Positions 55,333-63,715 of a stretch of DNA of 64,000 nt are shown here, one piece after another. Location: assembly GCA_002305165.1 (NCBI GenBank), contig DBQI01000057.1:76336-140335 (forward strand), in the 5' to 3' direction. The notes under the pieces are model-generated. The model ran no database searches, was not told where the DNA came from, and was given only the letters and a program-made list of their open reading frames with translations. The stretch comes from Armatimonadetes bacterium UBA1398 (lineage in GTDB: Bacteria; Armatimonadota; Zipacnadia; UBA1398). The first letter of the stretch is position 1. The number at the start of each line of letters is the position of its first letter. The translations under genes and the position numbers were made by a program.

Positions 55333-56256
55333 CTATCGGCGGATCCACCAGTGCCGGTTGCGACCCTCCTCGCAGGGGCCCCCCTCGCTACTGAATGGGC
55401 TGCCTTGCGCCTTGGTCCGCTGTATCTCAGCTCCGCAGTGGCCACAGACGTACCGCTGGAGGGTATTACGCTCTGCTTCACGCTCCGCCTCGCGCTGACG
55501 CCGCTGCCTCTCCTGCTCCTCGCGGTAGAGGCGCTCTCTCTCCGCCTGGGCGCGCCGCTGATCCTCACGCTGCCGCTCAAGCTCGCGAGCCCACTGCTCG
55601 CGCTCCCACTCCTGCCGGGCGCGCTCCTCCCGCTCGCTCAACGCCAGGAGCTGGCGTTCCTGCTCCAGCGCCAGCCGGTCCAGCTCCTCGCGATAGCGTC
55701 GCTCCTCCTCCGCCCGCATCCTCTCGACCTCAGCCCTATAGGCTTGGCGGTGCTTCTCGATCTCCGCGTCGACATCCACAGGAGCGTCAACCGAGTAGGT
55801 TGGAGGCGAGGGCGAAGGTGGTGGTGACGGAGCGGGCGCGAAGTAAGGAGCGGGATCGGGCTCCGGCGGCCATGCCACGTACCAGTCCTGACCAACGCTG
55901 GGCTCGGCGCGAACTGAGGGTGTTGGGAAGTAGGGCTCCACTACTGGTTCGGGACGCGCCCTCTGCGTGCCCACAACCGTCGGAGTCGGCTCAGTGAGGC
56001 GGCCGTCGGCGCCTCTCTCCCCGAGGCCGTGCCCCAGGATCAGCCCCACAAGCAGGGCTCCGAAGACCAGCGGCACTGTTACGAGCGCCCACAGGAGCGC
56101 GCTTCTGCCATGCCACGGAGGCTGAGGAGGAACGCTTGGGGGAGGCACTGGCACACGCGAGAGGGACTTGCCACAGCGGAAGCAGTAGGCCTCTGGCTGG
56201 TCGTGGACGAAGCTACACCAGGCGCAGATCAGATTCTGATCGTCCCCGCCGCCCAC
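55333..56256 (-). CDS. Zinc-ribbon, single-TM, coiled-coil protein of unknown function
   Basis: About 307 residues. An N-terminal zinc ribbon (CAWC near 11-14, CFRC about 14 later) is followed by a Pro-rich stretch and one membrane helix (LLWALVTVPLVFGALLVGLILG). Then comes an outer or cytosolic Pro/Ser/Ala linker (SPPPSPSPPT), a 110-residue Arg/Glu/Gln coiled coil, and a C-terminal second zinc-ribbon-like half (CGHCGAEI, with one further Cys 20 residues later). The GTG start at 56256 follows GGGGAG by 7 bases; longer starts are disordered. No family is recognised. It is monocistronic, 66 bases upstream of the GH38-like gene. Confidence 0.7.
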   Translation of the reverse strand: MGGGDDQNLICAWCSFVHDQPEAYCFRCGKSLSRVPVPPPSVPPQPPWHGRSALLWALVTVPLVFGALLVGLILGHGLGERGADGRLTEPTPTVVGTQRARPEPVVEPYFPTPSVRAEPSVGQDWYVAWPPEPDPAPYFAPAPSPPPSPSPPTYSVDAPVDVDAEIEKHRQAYRAEVERMRAEEERRYREELDRLALEQERQLLALSEREERARQEWEREQWARELERQREDQRRAQAERERLYREEQERQRRQREAEREAERNTLQRYVCGHCGAEIQRTKAQGSPFSSEGGPCEEGRNRHWWIRR

Positions 56257-56390
56257 GGGAACACTCCCCTCACCCGAGCCGCGAAGGTGAGCCTCCCTGC
56301 CTCGCCTTCGCACGCCGGCTCCGTCGCCATCACCGGCGTCACTAGGTTAGACGCGCCGAACTGGCAGAGGTGTCGGTAGGCCCTGCGCGC

Positions 56391-58688
56391 TTAGCCGCGC
56401 TTCTTCTCATTCGCCTTCATCATCGCTTCCCTGAACCACCCGGCCTGCCCGCTGGTGTCCTCCCGCTTTGGCCGCGGAGACGCCGGGCGCACGGTCTTCG
56501 GCTTGGCGGATGGACGCGGCGCCTCACCCTGACGGCGTGGCTCAGCGAAGGGATCACTCTTCATGGAGAGGGAGATGCGCTGGCGGGCCAGGTCCACATC
56601 GAGGACCGTCACTTTTACCTTCTGTTGAACCTTCACCACCTCGGTCGGGTCCTTCACGAACCGGTCGGATAGGTGGCTTACATGCACGAGCCCGTCCTGG
56701 TGCACACCGATATCAACGAAGGCTCCGAAGTGGGTTACATTGGTCACGATACCGGGCAGCTTCATGCCTCGCTGCAGATCCTCGACCTTCTCGATGCCCT
56801 CCGCGAAGGCGAAGGCTTCCAGTTGGTCGCGCGGGTCCCTCCCAGGCTTGCCCAGCTCCTCGATGATGTCCGTCAGGGTGGGGAGGCCGACAGAATCGGT
56901 CACATAGCGGTTCGGATCGATCTGCCGGCGGAGGGTCTCTGACGCCATCAGTTCCTCTAGGGAGCAGCCCAGATCCCGGGTGATGGCCTCGACCACGCCG
57001 TAGCTCTCCGGGTGGACGGCGCTGCGGTCGAGAGGGTTCTCGGCATCGGGGATACGCAGGAAGCCCGCGGCCTGCTCGAAAGCCTTGGGACCCAGGTGTG
57101 GTACGGCCATGAGATCCTGCCGCTGCTGGAAGGGGCCATTGGTTTCGCGGTAGTCAACGATGTGAGCGGCGAGCCGACGGCCCAGACCCGACACGTAGGT
57201 AAGAAGCTGACGGCTGGCCCGGTTCAGGTCGACGCCCACTCCGTTCACACAACTCACCACCGTGTCATCCAGGGCTTGGCGCAGGGCTGCTTGGTCCACA
57301 TCGTGCTGGTACTGACCGATGCCGATGGCCTTCGGATCGATCTTGACGAGTTCGGCGAGGGGATCCATCAGGCGGCGACCGATGCTGACGGCGCCCCGGA
57401 CGGTCACATCGTGCTCGGGAAACTCCTCGCGCGCCGCCTCGGAGGCGGAGTAGACCGATGCCCCAGACTCGCTCACGACAAGGACCTGGATCGATGCCGG
57501 CAGGCCGGCGGCCCGCACGAAGCGCTCCGTCTCGCGGCTGCCCGTTCCGTTACCGATAGCGATGGCGTCGATCGAGAAGCGCTGGCACAGCGCCAGGAGG
57601 GTGGCGGTCGCCTCCCGCCCTTTCTCCTCGCCGGTGTGGGGGTAGATGGTGTCATTGTGGAGTAGCTTCCCCTGCGCGTCGAGGCAGACGACCTTACAGC
57701 CGGTTCGGAAGCCGGGATCGATGGCCAGCACCGCTTTGCGTCCCAATGGCGCGGCGAGGAGCAGCTCCCGCAGGTTCTGGGCGAACACCTTGATAGCTTC
57801 CTCGTCGGCGCGCGCCTTCAGCGTGGCACGCATCTCCGTCTCCATGGACGGTCCCAGCAGACGCCGATAGCCGTCGACCAGCGCCGCGTCTACCTCGGCG
57901 CTTGCGGGGGTCTCCCCTTTCACGAAGCGCCTCCGCGCAATATCGAGGGCGTCGTCCTCCGGTGGGGCGATCCTCACCTTCAGATGGCCCTCGTCTTCGC
58001 CGCGGAGCATGGCCAGAACCCGGTGCGACGGCGCCGCTGCTCCACTCTCGCTCCACTCGAAGTAGTCACGGAACTTGGCGCCTTCCTCCTCGTGCCCCTT
58101 CACAACCGTTGAGGTGATGAGGCCCCTGGATGAGTAGAGCTTGCGTAGCTCGGCGCGCGTATCCGCATCCTCCGCCACGCGCTCGGCGATGATGTCTCGC
58201 GCCCCGGCGAGGGCGTCCTCGGCAGTCTCAACACCCCTCTCGGCTGCAACGAAGCCCTCGGCGGCGGCCAACGGGTCCAGGGAAGGGTCCTCGGGGCCGA
58301 GGAGCAGGTCCGCGAGAGGCCCCAGCCCCCTCTCGCGCGCCACCATCGCTCGCGTGCGACGCTTGGGCCGGAAGGGCAAGTAGGTATCCTCGAGCTCGGC
58401 GAGGGTTGCCGCGCCCGCGATACGAGCGGAGAGATCGTCCGTCAGGAGTTCCCGCTCGGCGAGGGACTCGATGATTGCGGTGCGCCGCTTGTTCAGGCTC
58501 TCGAGTTGTTCGAGTCGGTCGCGTATCGCTGCGATGGCCACCTCATCGAGGCTGCCCGTCGCCTCCTTGCGGTAGCGCGCGATGAACGGGACGGTGGCAC
58601 CGTCGGCAAGCAGGGACGCTGTGGCGGCAACCTGGCTGGGTCGGACGCCGAGCTCCTCGGCGACGATGTCGGTGTGTTGGCGGGGCAT
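56391..58688 (-). CDS. tex: Tex-family RNA-binding transcription accessory protein
   Basis: A 765-residue Tex protein. Order of domains: Tex N-terminal helical region (EELGVRPSQVAATASLL, VPFIARYRKEATGSLDE), YqgF-like RNase-H fold (LAIDPGFRTGCKVVCLDAQG), HhH motifs (LTYVSGLGRRLAAHIVDYR, LMAVPHLGPKAFEQAAGFLR) and a C-terminal S1 domain (KLPGIVTNVTHFGAFVDIGV, VKVTVLDVDLARQRISLSMK). It ends in a basic Pro/Arg-rich tail. The ATG at 58688 with AGGAG 5 bases upstream is preferred to an earlier in-frame start. Family proteins bind RNA and modulate transcription and stress tolerance. No neighbour depends on it clearly. Confidence 0.95.
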   Translation of the reverse strand: MPRQHTDIVAEELGVRPSQVAATASLLADGATVPFIARYRKEATGSLDEVAIAAIRDRLEQLESLNKRRTAIIESLAERELLTDDLSARIAGAATLAELEDTYLPFRPKRRTRAMVARERGLGPLADLLLGPEDPSLDPLAAAEGFVAAERGVETAEDALAGARDIIAERVAEDADTRAELRKLYSSRGLITSTVVKGHEEEGAKFRDYFEWSESGAAAPSHRVLAMLRGEDEGHLKVRIAPPEDDALDIARRRFVKGETPASAEVDAALVDGYRRLLGPSMETEMRATLKARADEEAIKVFAQNLRELLLAAPLGRKAVLAIDPGFRTGCKVVCLDAQGKLLHNDTIYPHTGEEKGREATATLLALCQRFSIDAIAIGNGTGSRETERFVRAAGLPASIQVLVVSESGASVYSASEAAREEFPEHDVTVRGAVSIGRRLMDPLAELVKIDPKAIGIGQYQHDVDQAALRQALDDTVVSCVNGVGVDLNRASRQLLTYVSGLGRRLAAHIVDYRETNGPFQQRQDLMAVPHLGPKAFEQAAGFLRIPDAENPLDRSAVHPESYGVVEAITRDLGCSLEELMASETLRRQIDPNRYVTDSVGLPTLTDIIEELGKPGRDPRDQLEAFAFAEGIEKVEDLQRGMKLPGIVTNVTHFGAFVDIGVHQDGLVHVSHLSDRFVKDPTEVVKVQQKVKVTVLDVDLARQRISLSMKSDPFAEPRRQGEAPRPSAKPKTVRPASPRPKREDTSGQAGWFREAMMKANEKKRG

Positions 58689-58786
58689 ACGATCTCCTGG
58701 CTGGCAGAGCGACACGGCGGTCGCTTGCGAGGGTGATGGAAGATGCTAGCGCGGAGCGCGCCACGGGCGCAAGTAGACCGGCCGGA

Positions 58787-59170
58787 TCAGGTATCGTCGA
58801 GGTCGAAGGCGTCCTTGATCCATGTCACCCGGCCTGTTCCCTCGCCTGGCTCGAAGATCACCTCGACGACATCGAACCGCACGGGTGCGTCCTCGAACCC
58901 CTCCTGCAGCAGATAGCTACGGGCGGCATGCACGATGCGCCGGCGCTTGTGCCGGTTGACCGTCTCGCGAGGAAGGACACCTCCGGGCCGCCTGGAGCGC
59001 ACCTCGATCACCACAAGGGTGTCGCCATCCATGCCGAGGATGTCGATCTCGCCCCCCTTGGCGACGAAGTTGCGCTCCAGCACCCGCAGGCCCTGGGTAG
59101 CGAGAGCGTCGGCCACCTGCGCCTCGATGTGATGGCCGCGGCGCTTGCGGTCATCGCCAGGGCCCGTCAT
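58787..59170 (-). CDS. YraN-family (UPF0102) endonuclease-like protein
   Basis: A 127-residue protein with the PD-(D/E)XK-type core of the YraN family: GHHIEAQVADALATQGLRVL, then NFVAKGGEIDILGMDG with the catalytic Asp, then LVVIEVRSRR supplying Glu-x-Arg/Lys, and the C-terminal RFDVVEVIFEP. The usual E-V-K lysine is replaced by Arg here, which is a variation. Family members often adjoin rnhB or ribosomal protein genes; here the neighbour is a LolA-fold gene 30 bases upstream of it. Role in DNA recombination or repair is by family only. Confidence 0.87.
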   Translation of the reverse strand: MTGPGDDRKRRGHHIEAQVADALATQGLRVLERNFVAKGGEIDILGMDGDTLVVIEVRSRRPGGVLPRETVNRHKRRRIVHAARSYLLQEGFEDAPVRFDVVEVIFEPGEGTGRVTWIKDAFDLDDT

Positions 59171-59200
59171 GGACTGCCTCCGCTCCGCGCCCTGAGGCCG

Positions 59201-60316
59201 TCAGCGCCGGGGCACGAGGGGCGCGCCGCCGCCGAGGCCCGCGGGCGGGGGTTCGGGCTCCCACCGGCCCCGCGTGCCAGTAGTGATCTCCCAGATCCAT
59301 GCCATGGCCCCGAAGAGCTCGTTGCCCTCAACCACGCGCACATGCTCCGTGGGCCGGTAGGTGAAGAGCGCATCGTCGATCTCGATGTTCCACGCCAGGT
59401 GATCGTAGTAGACGAAGGTCCGCACGAAACGACCCGTCATGTACCGACGCACCCGCTGCACCTTCTCCATCGTCTCGGGGCTGAGGTCGGTGGGTAACTG
59501 GACCTCAACTTCGGGCTGGAGGAAGGGGTCCGGCGCCGGCGGCAGCACCCGAATCACCATCTCGGCGCGGACCACGAAGCTCTGGGTGTCGACCCAGTAG
59601 TGCTGTTCCAGCCCGTTGTTGAGCATGAAGGCGAGGTGGTGACAGGAGTAGTAGCCACTGCCCCCAGGCTCCATCACCGAGATGTCCTCGATGCTGGTGC
59701 GCTCGCCACCCTCCTCGTGGGTCACCATCTTGAGGGTGCCGGGGATGATCCGCTCCTGCACTCGGGAGTCATCCAGGAGATCCACGACGGTGATCGGCTG
59801 ATCGACAGGCGGATCGGCCGGCCAAGGCTGCCCTGGCTGCATAAAGTGAAGCGCGGACGGGGGCTGGGTGGCCATGTACTCCGTGTCCGCCAGCCCCTGC
59901 CCCACCGGTGTCTGCGCGGCCACGAGGCTCAGTTCCTCGCGCCAGCACTCCTGGCCATCGCACGCTACCAGGCGGTAGCGCGTCGGATCTGCGGCTGAGG
60001 ACTCACCCATCTCAGTGTCCTCGCCGAGGAATCTGATCTCCACAGGCAGCTCGAGGTCCTGAGGGAAGAAGGTCTCTAGGCGCATCTTGTTGGGCCGCTT
60101 CCGCGCCTCCTCCCACCGTCGAACCTCTTGGGTGACCCAGGAGTCACCGTAGAACACATCGATCTGCCGCACGGTCGCGTAGAAAGTCTGCATGTTGCGG
60201 TACTGCTCGCGCACCTGCGCCAGAATGCGGACGGCCTCGGGGTCATCCTGCTGGGCTGAGGCGCTCAGGGGAAGGCACACCATAAGGGCCAGCAGCGGGA
60301 GGAGTAGGCGTTTCAT
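59201..60316 (-). CDS. Exported LolA-fold lipoprotein-carrier-like protein
   Basis: A 371-residue exported protein with signal peptide MKRLLLPLLALMVCLPLSASA. Its beta-strand order resembles the LolA/MucB half-barrel: ILAQVREQYRNMQTFYATVRQ followed by the DSW...RWEEARKRPNKMRLE, EIRFLG and RLVACDGQECW strands. Extended C-terminal part (VRRYMTGRFVRTFVYYDHLAW). Possibly a lipid/lipoprotein-binding carrier of the LolA superfamily; length exceeds LolA (about 180), so it may have two lobes. It overlaps nothing but starts 2 bases after the phosphoesterase stop, so the two are co-translated. A second LolA-fold gene lies at 37727. Confidence 0.72.
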   Translation of the reverse strand: MKRLLLPLLALMVCLPLSASAQQDDPEAVRILAQVREQYRNMQTFYATVRQIDVFYGDSWVTQEVRRWEEARKRPNKMRLETFFPQDLELPVEIRFLGEDTEMGESSAADPTRYRLVACDGQECWREELSLVAAQTPVGQGLADTEYMATQPPSALHFMQPGQPWPADPPVDQPITVVDLLDDSRVQERIIPGTLKMVTHEEGGERTSIEDISVMEPGGSGYYSCHHLAFMLNNGLEQHYWVDTQSFVVRAEMVIRVLPPAPDPFLQPEVEVQLPTDLSPETMEKVQRVRRYMTGRFVRTFVYYDHLAWNIEIDDALFTYRPTEHVRVVEGNELFGAMAWIWEITTGTRGRWEPEPPPAGLGGGAPLVPRR

Positions 60317-60318
60317 CG

Positions 60319-61287
60319 CTAGATCGACTCCCTCTCCTCGCCACTCTCCGGGAGTGGCGATAGATCGAACACGGTCACCTCGGGGCGAGACCCCACGCGC
60401 AGGGGAACGAACACGGTGCCCACGCCCCGGCTCACATATATGTAGCTCCTTGGCGTTAGTGCCTTCAAGCCGCGATAGTATGTCGGATATGCTGGCGATG
60501 GCGTCCACGGGGCGCCGACAAAGGGTAGATGCACCTGGCCGCCATGGGTGTGGCCACACACGATGAGGTCGATGCGATCCAGGTCATCGAGATAGAGCAC
60601 ACAGGTCGGGTCGTGTGCCAGCAGGATGCGCGGCCTGGGCGAGTTCGTCTCGCGTAGAGGCGCGGCATCCTCGTAGCCCGAGCCGCAGTACCCCAGCCCG
60701 CCCAGACTGAGCGGGCCCGCCGAGGTATCCAGGACGACCCACTCGTCTTTCAGCAGACGGACGGACGACGAGGCGTAGTGCGCCAGGATGCCGTCGCCGC
60801 TTTGGGCCGTCATGTCGTGGTTGCCCAGGCAGGCGTAGCTCCCAAGGGGAGGCCCGATACCGGCCATCAGATCGATCATCCGCCTCGCAGAGCCGATGCC
60901 TCCGCCGAATGTCTCCGACGTCAGGTCCCCGCCGAAGAGGAACAGGTCCGGCTGCTCATCGGCAGCCATGCTGAGCGCCTCGCTGACCATCCGCTCGTTC
61001 GTGAAGGGTTGGAGAGCGCCACCGCTTCGGAGGTGTGTGTCCGTCACCATAGCGATGCGTAGGGAGGCCTGGAGCCCTCGCAGCGGCACGGCGACCCGCT
61101 CCAGCGCCAGATGGCGTGTCATGCCCCACCAGCCCCCGCCAGCGGCCGCCAAAGCGGAGAGGACCGCGGCCCCGCGGATGAACTGCCGGCGCGATACACG
61201 GATCCCCTCCCCCTGCTCTGGGAACCCGTCGGAGGCGTCCTGGTCTCCTCCGGCCGGGTGCTCCTCTGTCCGCCCCGCCGTCTGCAT
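60319..61287 (-). CDS. Tat-exported metallophosphoesterase (YkuE-like)
   Basis: A 322-residue phosphoesterase. After a 30-residue polar leader comes the Tat motif SRRQFIRG and a hydrophobic segment. Metal-binding motifs are complete: DTHLR, GGDLTSE, LGNHDMT, and GHTHGGQVHLPF, the pattern of YkuE-type enzymes, and the later VSRGVG. Known YkuE acts at the membrane on undecaprenyl-type or phosphate ester substrates, but the substrate is unproven for this protein. It lies upstream of the LolA-fold gene in a 2-gene unit. No strong SD; internal starts would remove the Tat signal. Confidence 0.88.
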   Translation of the reverse strand: MQTAGRTEEHPAGGDQDASDGFPEQGEGIRVSRRQFIRGAAVLSALAAAGGGWWGMTRHLALERVAVPLRGLQASLRIAMVTDTHLRSGGALQPFTNERMVSEALSMAADEQPDLFLFGGDLTSETFGGGIGSARRMIDLMAGIGPPLGSYACLGNHDMTAQSGDGILAHYASSSVRLLKDEWVVLDTSAGPLSLGGLGYCGSGYEDAAPLRETNSPRPRILLAHDPTCVLYLDDLDRIDLIVCGHTHGGQVHLPFVGAPWTPSPAYPTYYRGLKALTPRSYIYVSRGVGTVFVPLRVGSRPEVTVFDLSPLPESGEERESI

Positions 61288-61431
61288 GGTCTTTGGACGA
61301 TTCGGTGAGCCCCGGGGTGCCTCCTCCGCCGCTGACGCAAGGCATGCGTCGGTTTGACGGTGTACCGCCCCGGGCGGAGCTTCGCCAATGCAGCAGCTCT
61401 GTTGCCGTGCCGCCTTCGCTTCGCCGCCGGT

Positions 61432-62427
61432 CTATTGGCTGCAGTCCCCGGGGAAGACCAAGCCGATCGACGCCCTGAGCGCATCCATGGCCCGCGCTTG
61501 TCCCAGGCTGTCGCTCCAGCTCATCGCTGGCGCCTGGCGCTCACCAAGGTGAGCCGCCACTGTGAGCGCCTCACCCGCATAGAGATCGAGCCCGTGCGAG
61601 ACCTCGTGCGTCTCCTCCCTGCCCTCGGACACCACCGTGACCGTGGCGCCGCCCGCGTCGGGGAGCCACGGGCTTGCGACAGAGAGGTATCCCCTATCTC
61701 CATAGACGGCAGCCCTTACAGGCGTTGCGCAGCGCATGCCGCATGCGAAGTGGGCGATAGCTCCGGAGGGGAAGGCCAGAACTCCGGCCGCCCACTCGTC
61801 GACCTCGCTATCAGGCCCGATCCTAGCCGTCGCTTTGCACTCGCGCGGCTCCTCTCCCGCGACCATCCGCGCGAAGGAGAGGCAATAGCACCCCACGTCC
61901 ATGAGGCTGCCACCTCCCATGGATCGCGACATTCGGATGTTGTCCAAGGGGCACCCGAAGTTGAAGCTGAATGCGGCCTCGATGATCCTCGTCTCGCCAA
62001 TGGCGCCTGAGGCCATCACCTCACGCACCCGCTCCCACTGAGGGTGACAGCGGTACATGAAGGCCTCCATGAAGAAGACGTCACAGGCCTGCACAACATC
62101 CAGCACTGCCTCGAGCTGCGGCGCGTTGAGCGCCGCCGGCTTCTCGCACAGGATGTGCTTGCCCGCGCGGGCTGCAGCGATAGCCCACTCAGCATGAAGA
62201 TGGTTCGGAGTGGAGATGTAGACGGCATCAACGTCGGGATCGGCGAGCACCTCGGCGTAGCTGCCGTAGGCCCGCTCGATGCCATGAGCCCTGGCGAACT
62301 GCGTCGCCCGGTCGCGGCTTCTCGCCCCCACAGCCACTACGTCAGCCTCAGTGGTGGTTGCCAGACCCTTGGCGAACCGTGCGGCGATGTTCCCGGCGGC
62401 TATGAGCCCCCAGCGCAGACTCTTCAT
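61432..62427 (-). CDS. Gfo/Idh/MocA-family oxidoreductase
   Basis: A 331-residue NAD(P)-dependent oxidoreductase. The Rossmann fold begins WGLIAAGNIAARFAKGL, and AVYISTPNHLHAEWAIAAARAGKHILCEKPAAL carries the family EKP motif with the catalytic Lys. The C-terminal beta domain includes GGGSLMDVGCYCLSFARM. GGGAGG sits 5 bases before the ATG. It is divergent from the URO-D-like gene with 151 bases between. Members oxidise sugar or inositol substrates; none can be named here. Confidence 0.93.
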   Translation of the reverse strand: MKSLRWGLIAAGNIAARFAKGLATTTEADVVAVGARSRDRATQFARAHGIERAYGSYAEVLADPDVDAVYISTPNHLHAEWAIAAARAGKHILCEKPAALNAPQLEAVLDVVQACDVFFMEAFMYRCHPQWERVREVMASGAIGETRIIEAAFSFNFGCPLDNIRMSRSMGGGSLMDVGCYCLSFARMVAGEEPRECKATARIGPDSEVDEWAAGVLAFPSGAIAHFACGMRCATPVRAAVYGDRGYLSVASPWLPDAGGATVTVVSEGREETHEVSHGLDLYAGEALTVAAHLGERQAPAMSWSDSLGQARAMDALRASIGLVFPGDCSQ

Positions 62428-62441
62428 GGGATCCTCCCTGA

Positions 62442-62456
62442 ACCGTAGCTAACGGT
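62442..62456. promoter_or_regulatory. Small dyad in the divergent intergenic region
   Basis: The 151-base gap between the divergent Gfo/Idh/MocA and URO-D genes contains ACCGT, a 5-base spacer and ACGGT. It is a possible regulator site, but the arms are short and no promoter boxes are convincing. Confidence 0.18.
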
Positions 62457-62578
62457 GCGCGTCGCGTGGCAGACGGTATTCGGGCGGCTCTCCTCGCCGG
62501 CCTGCCCGTGGGCCAGGCAAGGGGTCGCCGGCGGCTCCACGGAATGTACGGTCGAACCGAGCCGTAGGGAGGCGCCAT

Positions 62579-63715
62579 ATGGACTTCGAGGCCCACAATG
62601 CCGAGGTGCGCGAGGTATGGGAGGCCTACCATGCAGGCAACCCCATCCGAGTCCCCATGACGCTGGGGATCAACCCGAGGCTGACGCTTCTCGACCCCAA
62701 GCTCAACGTCGATGGTACGACGTTCCGCGAGTACTTCGAGGCCCCTCGGATCATGTGGGATGTTCAGCTTCGGCACCAGCACTGGGTCCGTCACAACCTA
62801 GTGCATGACAGTGAGATGGGCATCCCAGACCGCTGGTCGGTATATGTGGACTTCCAGAACTGCTACGAAGCCCTATGGTTCGGGGGTGATCTGCGGTACA
62901 TCGCGGGCAATGTCCCGGATGTACCCCCCTTCGTTACCGATGACCGGAAGTGGGCCTTCCTCGATAGCGGTGCTCCGGATCCCTTCGGTGGATGGATGGC
63001 GCGGAACTGGGAGTACTACGAGCAGTTCAGGGCATTCGCCGCCGAGGCCGAATTCCACGGTCGGCCGGTGGATGTGGTGTCCCCCACCGGGTTGGGCACG
63101 GACGGCCCCTTCACTATCGGCTGTGCGCTTCGAGGAGCCACGGAGCTCTGCCTGGACATGTACGCCGACCCCGAGTTCTTCGACGCCTTCATGGGGTTCA
63201 TCACGGAGGCGACGATCGAGCGGATCCGGGCCTACCGCGAACGGCTCGGCGTGCCTGTGGCCACCAGGACCTGGGGGTTCGCGGACGATAGCGTGGCCCT
63301 TCTGAGCGTGTCGTCCTACCGGGAGAGGGTGCTCCCCTACCATCGGCGGCTGATAGAGGCGTTCGGGCCCGACGGGCCCAACTCGATCCACTTGTGCGGT
63401 GACGCCACCCACCTCTTCCCGACGATCAGGGACGAGTTGAAGGTCAACGCCTTCGACACGGGCTTCCCGGTGGACCACGGGGGCCTCCGCCGTACACTGG
63501 GGCCCGATGTCTTCATCCATGGTGGGCCTCATGTGGAGTTCCTCAGAGGCCGCACGCCCGCCGAGGTGCGTGAGGAGACCCGACGGATCCTGGAGTCCGG
63601 CGTGATGGAGGGCGGCAAGTTCGTCCTCCGCGAGGCCAACAACCTCGCTCCTGGCACGCCGCCGGAGAACGTGGCGGCCATGCACGAGGCCTGCCGGGAG
63701 TTCGGCCAGTACTGA
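62579..63715 (+). CDS. Uroporphyrinogen decarboxylase (URO-D)-superfamily protein
   Basis: A 378-residue protein with the URO-D/MtaA-type TIM barrel. Features include VPMTLGINPRLTLLD at the N-terminus, VVSPTGLGTDGPFTIGCALRG, MYADPEFFDAFMGFITEATI, and SIHLCGDATHLFP, whose His-x-Cys is the zinc-type site of corrinoid methyltransferases in this superfamily. True haem-pathway HemE lacks that arrangement and no haem genes are near, so this is more likely one of the many URO-D-like methyltransferase-type proteins. GGGAGG lies 6 bases before the ATG. Divergently placed from a Gfo/Idh/MocA gene. Confidence 0.85.
   Translation: MDFEAHNAEVREVWEAYHAGNPIRVPMTLGINPRLTLLDPKLNVDGTTFREYFEAPRIMWDVQLRHQHWVRHNLVHDSEMGIPDRWSVYVDFQNCYEALWFGGDLRYIAGNVPDVPPFVTDDRKWAFLDSGAPDPFGGWMARNWEYYEQFRAFAAEAEFHGRPVDVVSPTGLGTDGPFTIGCALRGATELCLDMYADPEFFDAFMGFITEATIERIRAYRERLGVPVATRTWGFADDSVALLSVSSYRERVLPYHRRLIEAFGPDGPNSIHLCGDATHLFPTIRDELKVNAFDTGFPVDHGGLRRTLGPDVFIHGGPHVEFLRGRTPAEVREETRRILESGVMEGGKFVLREANNLAPGTPPENVAAMHEACREFGQY

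Noticed and set aside
62428..62794. Minus-strand frame upstream of the oxidoreductase
   Set aside because: It is antisense to the URO-D gene start and lacks conserved features; the oxidoreductase ATG at 62427 has a strong SD.
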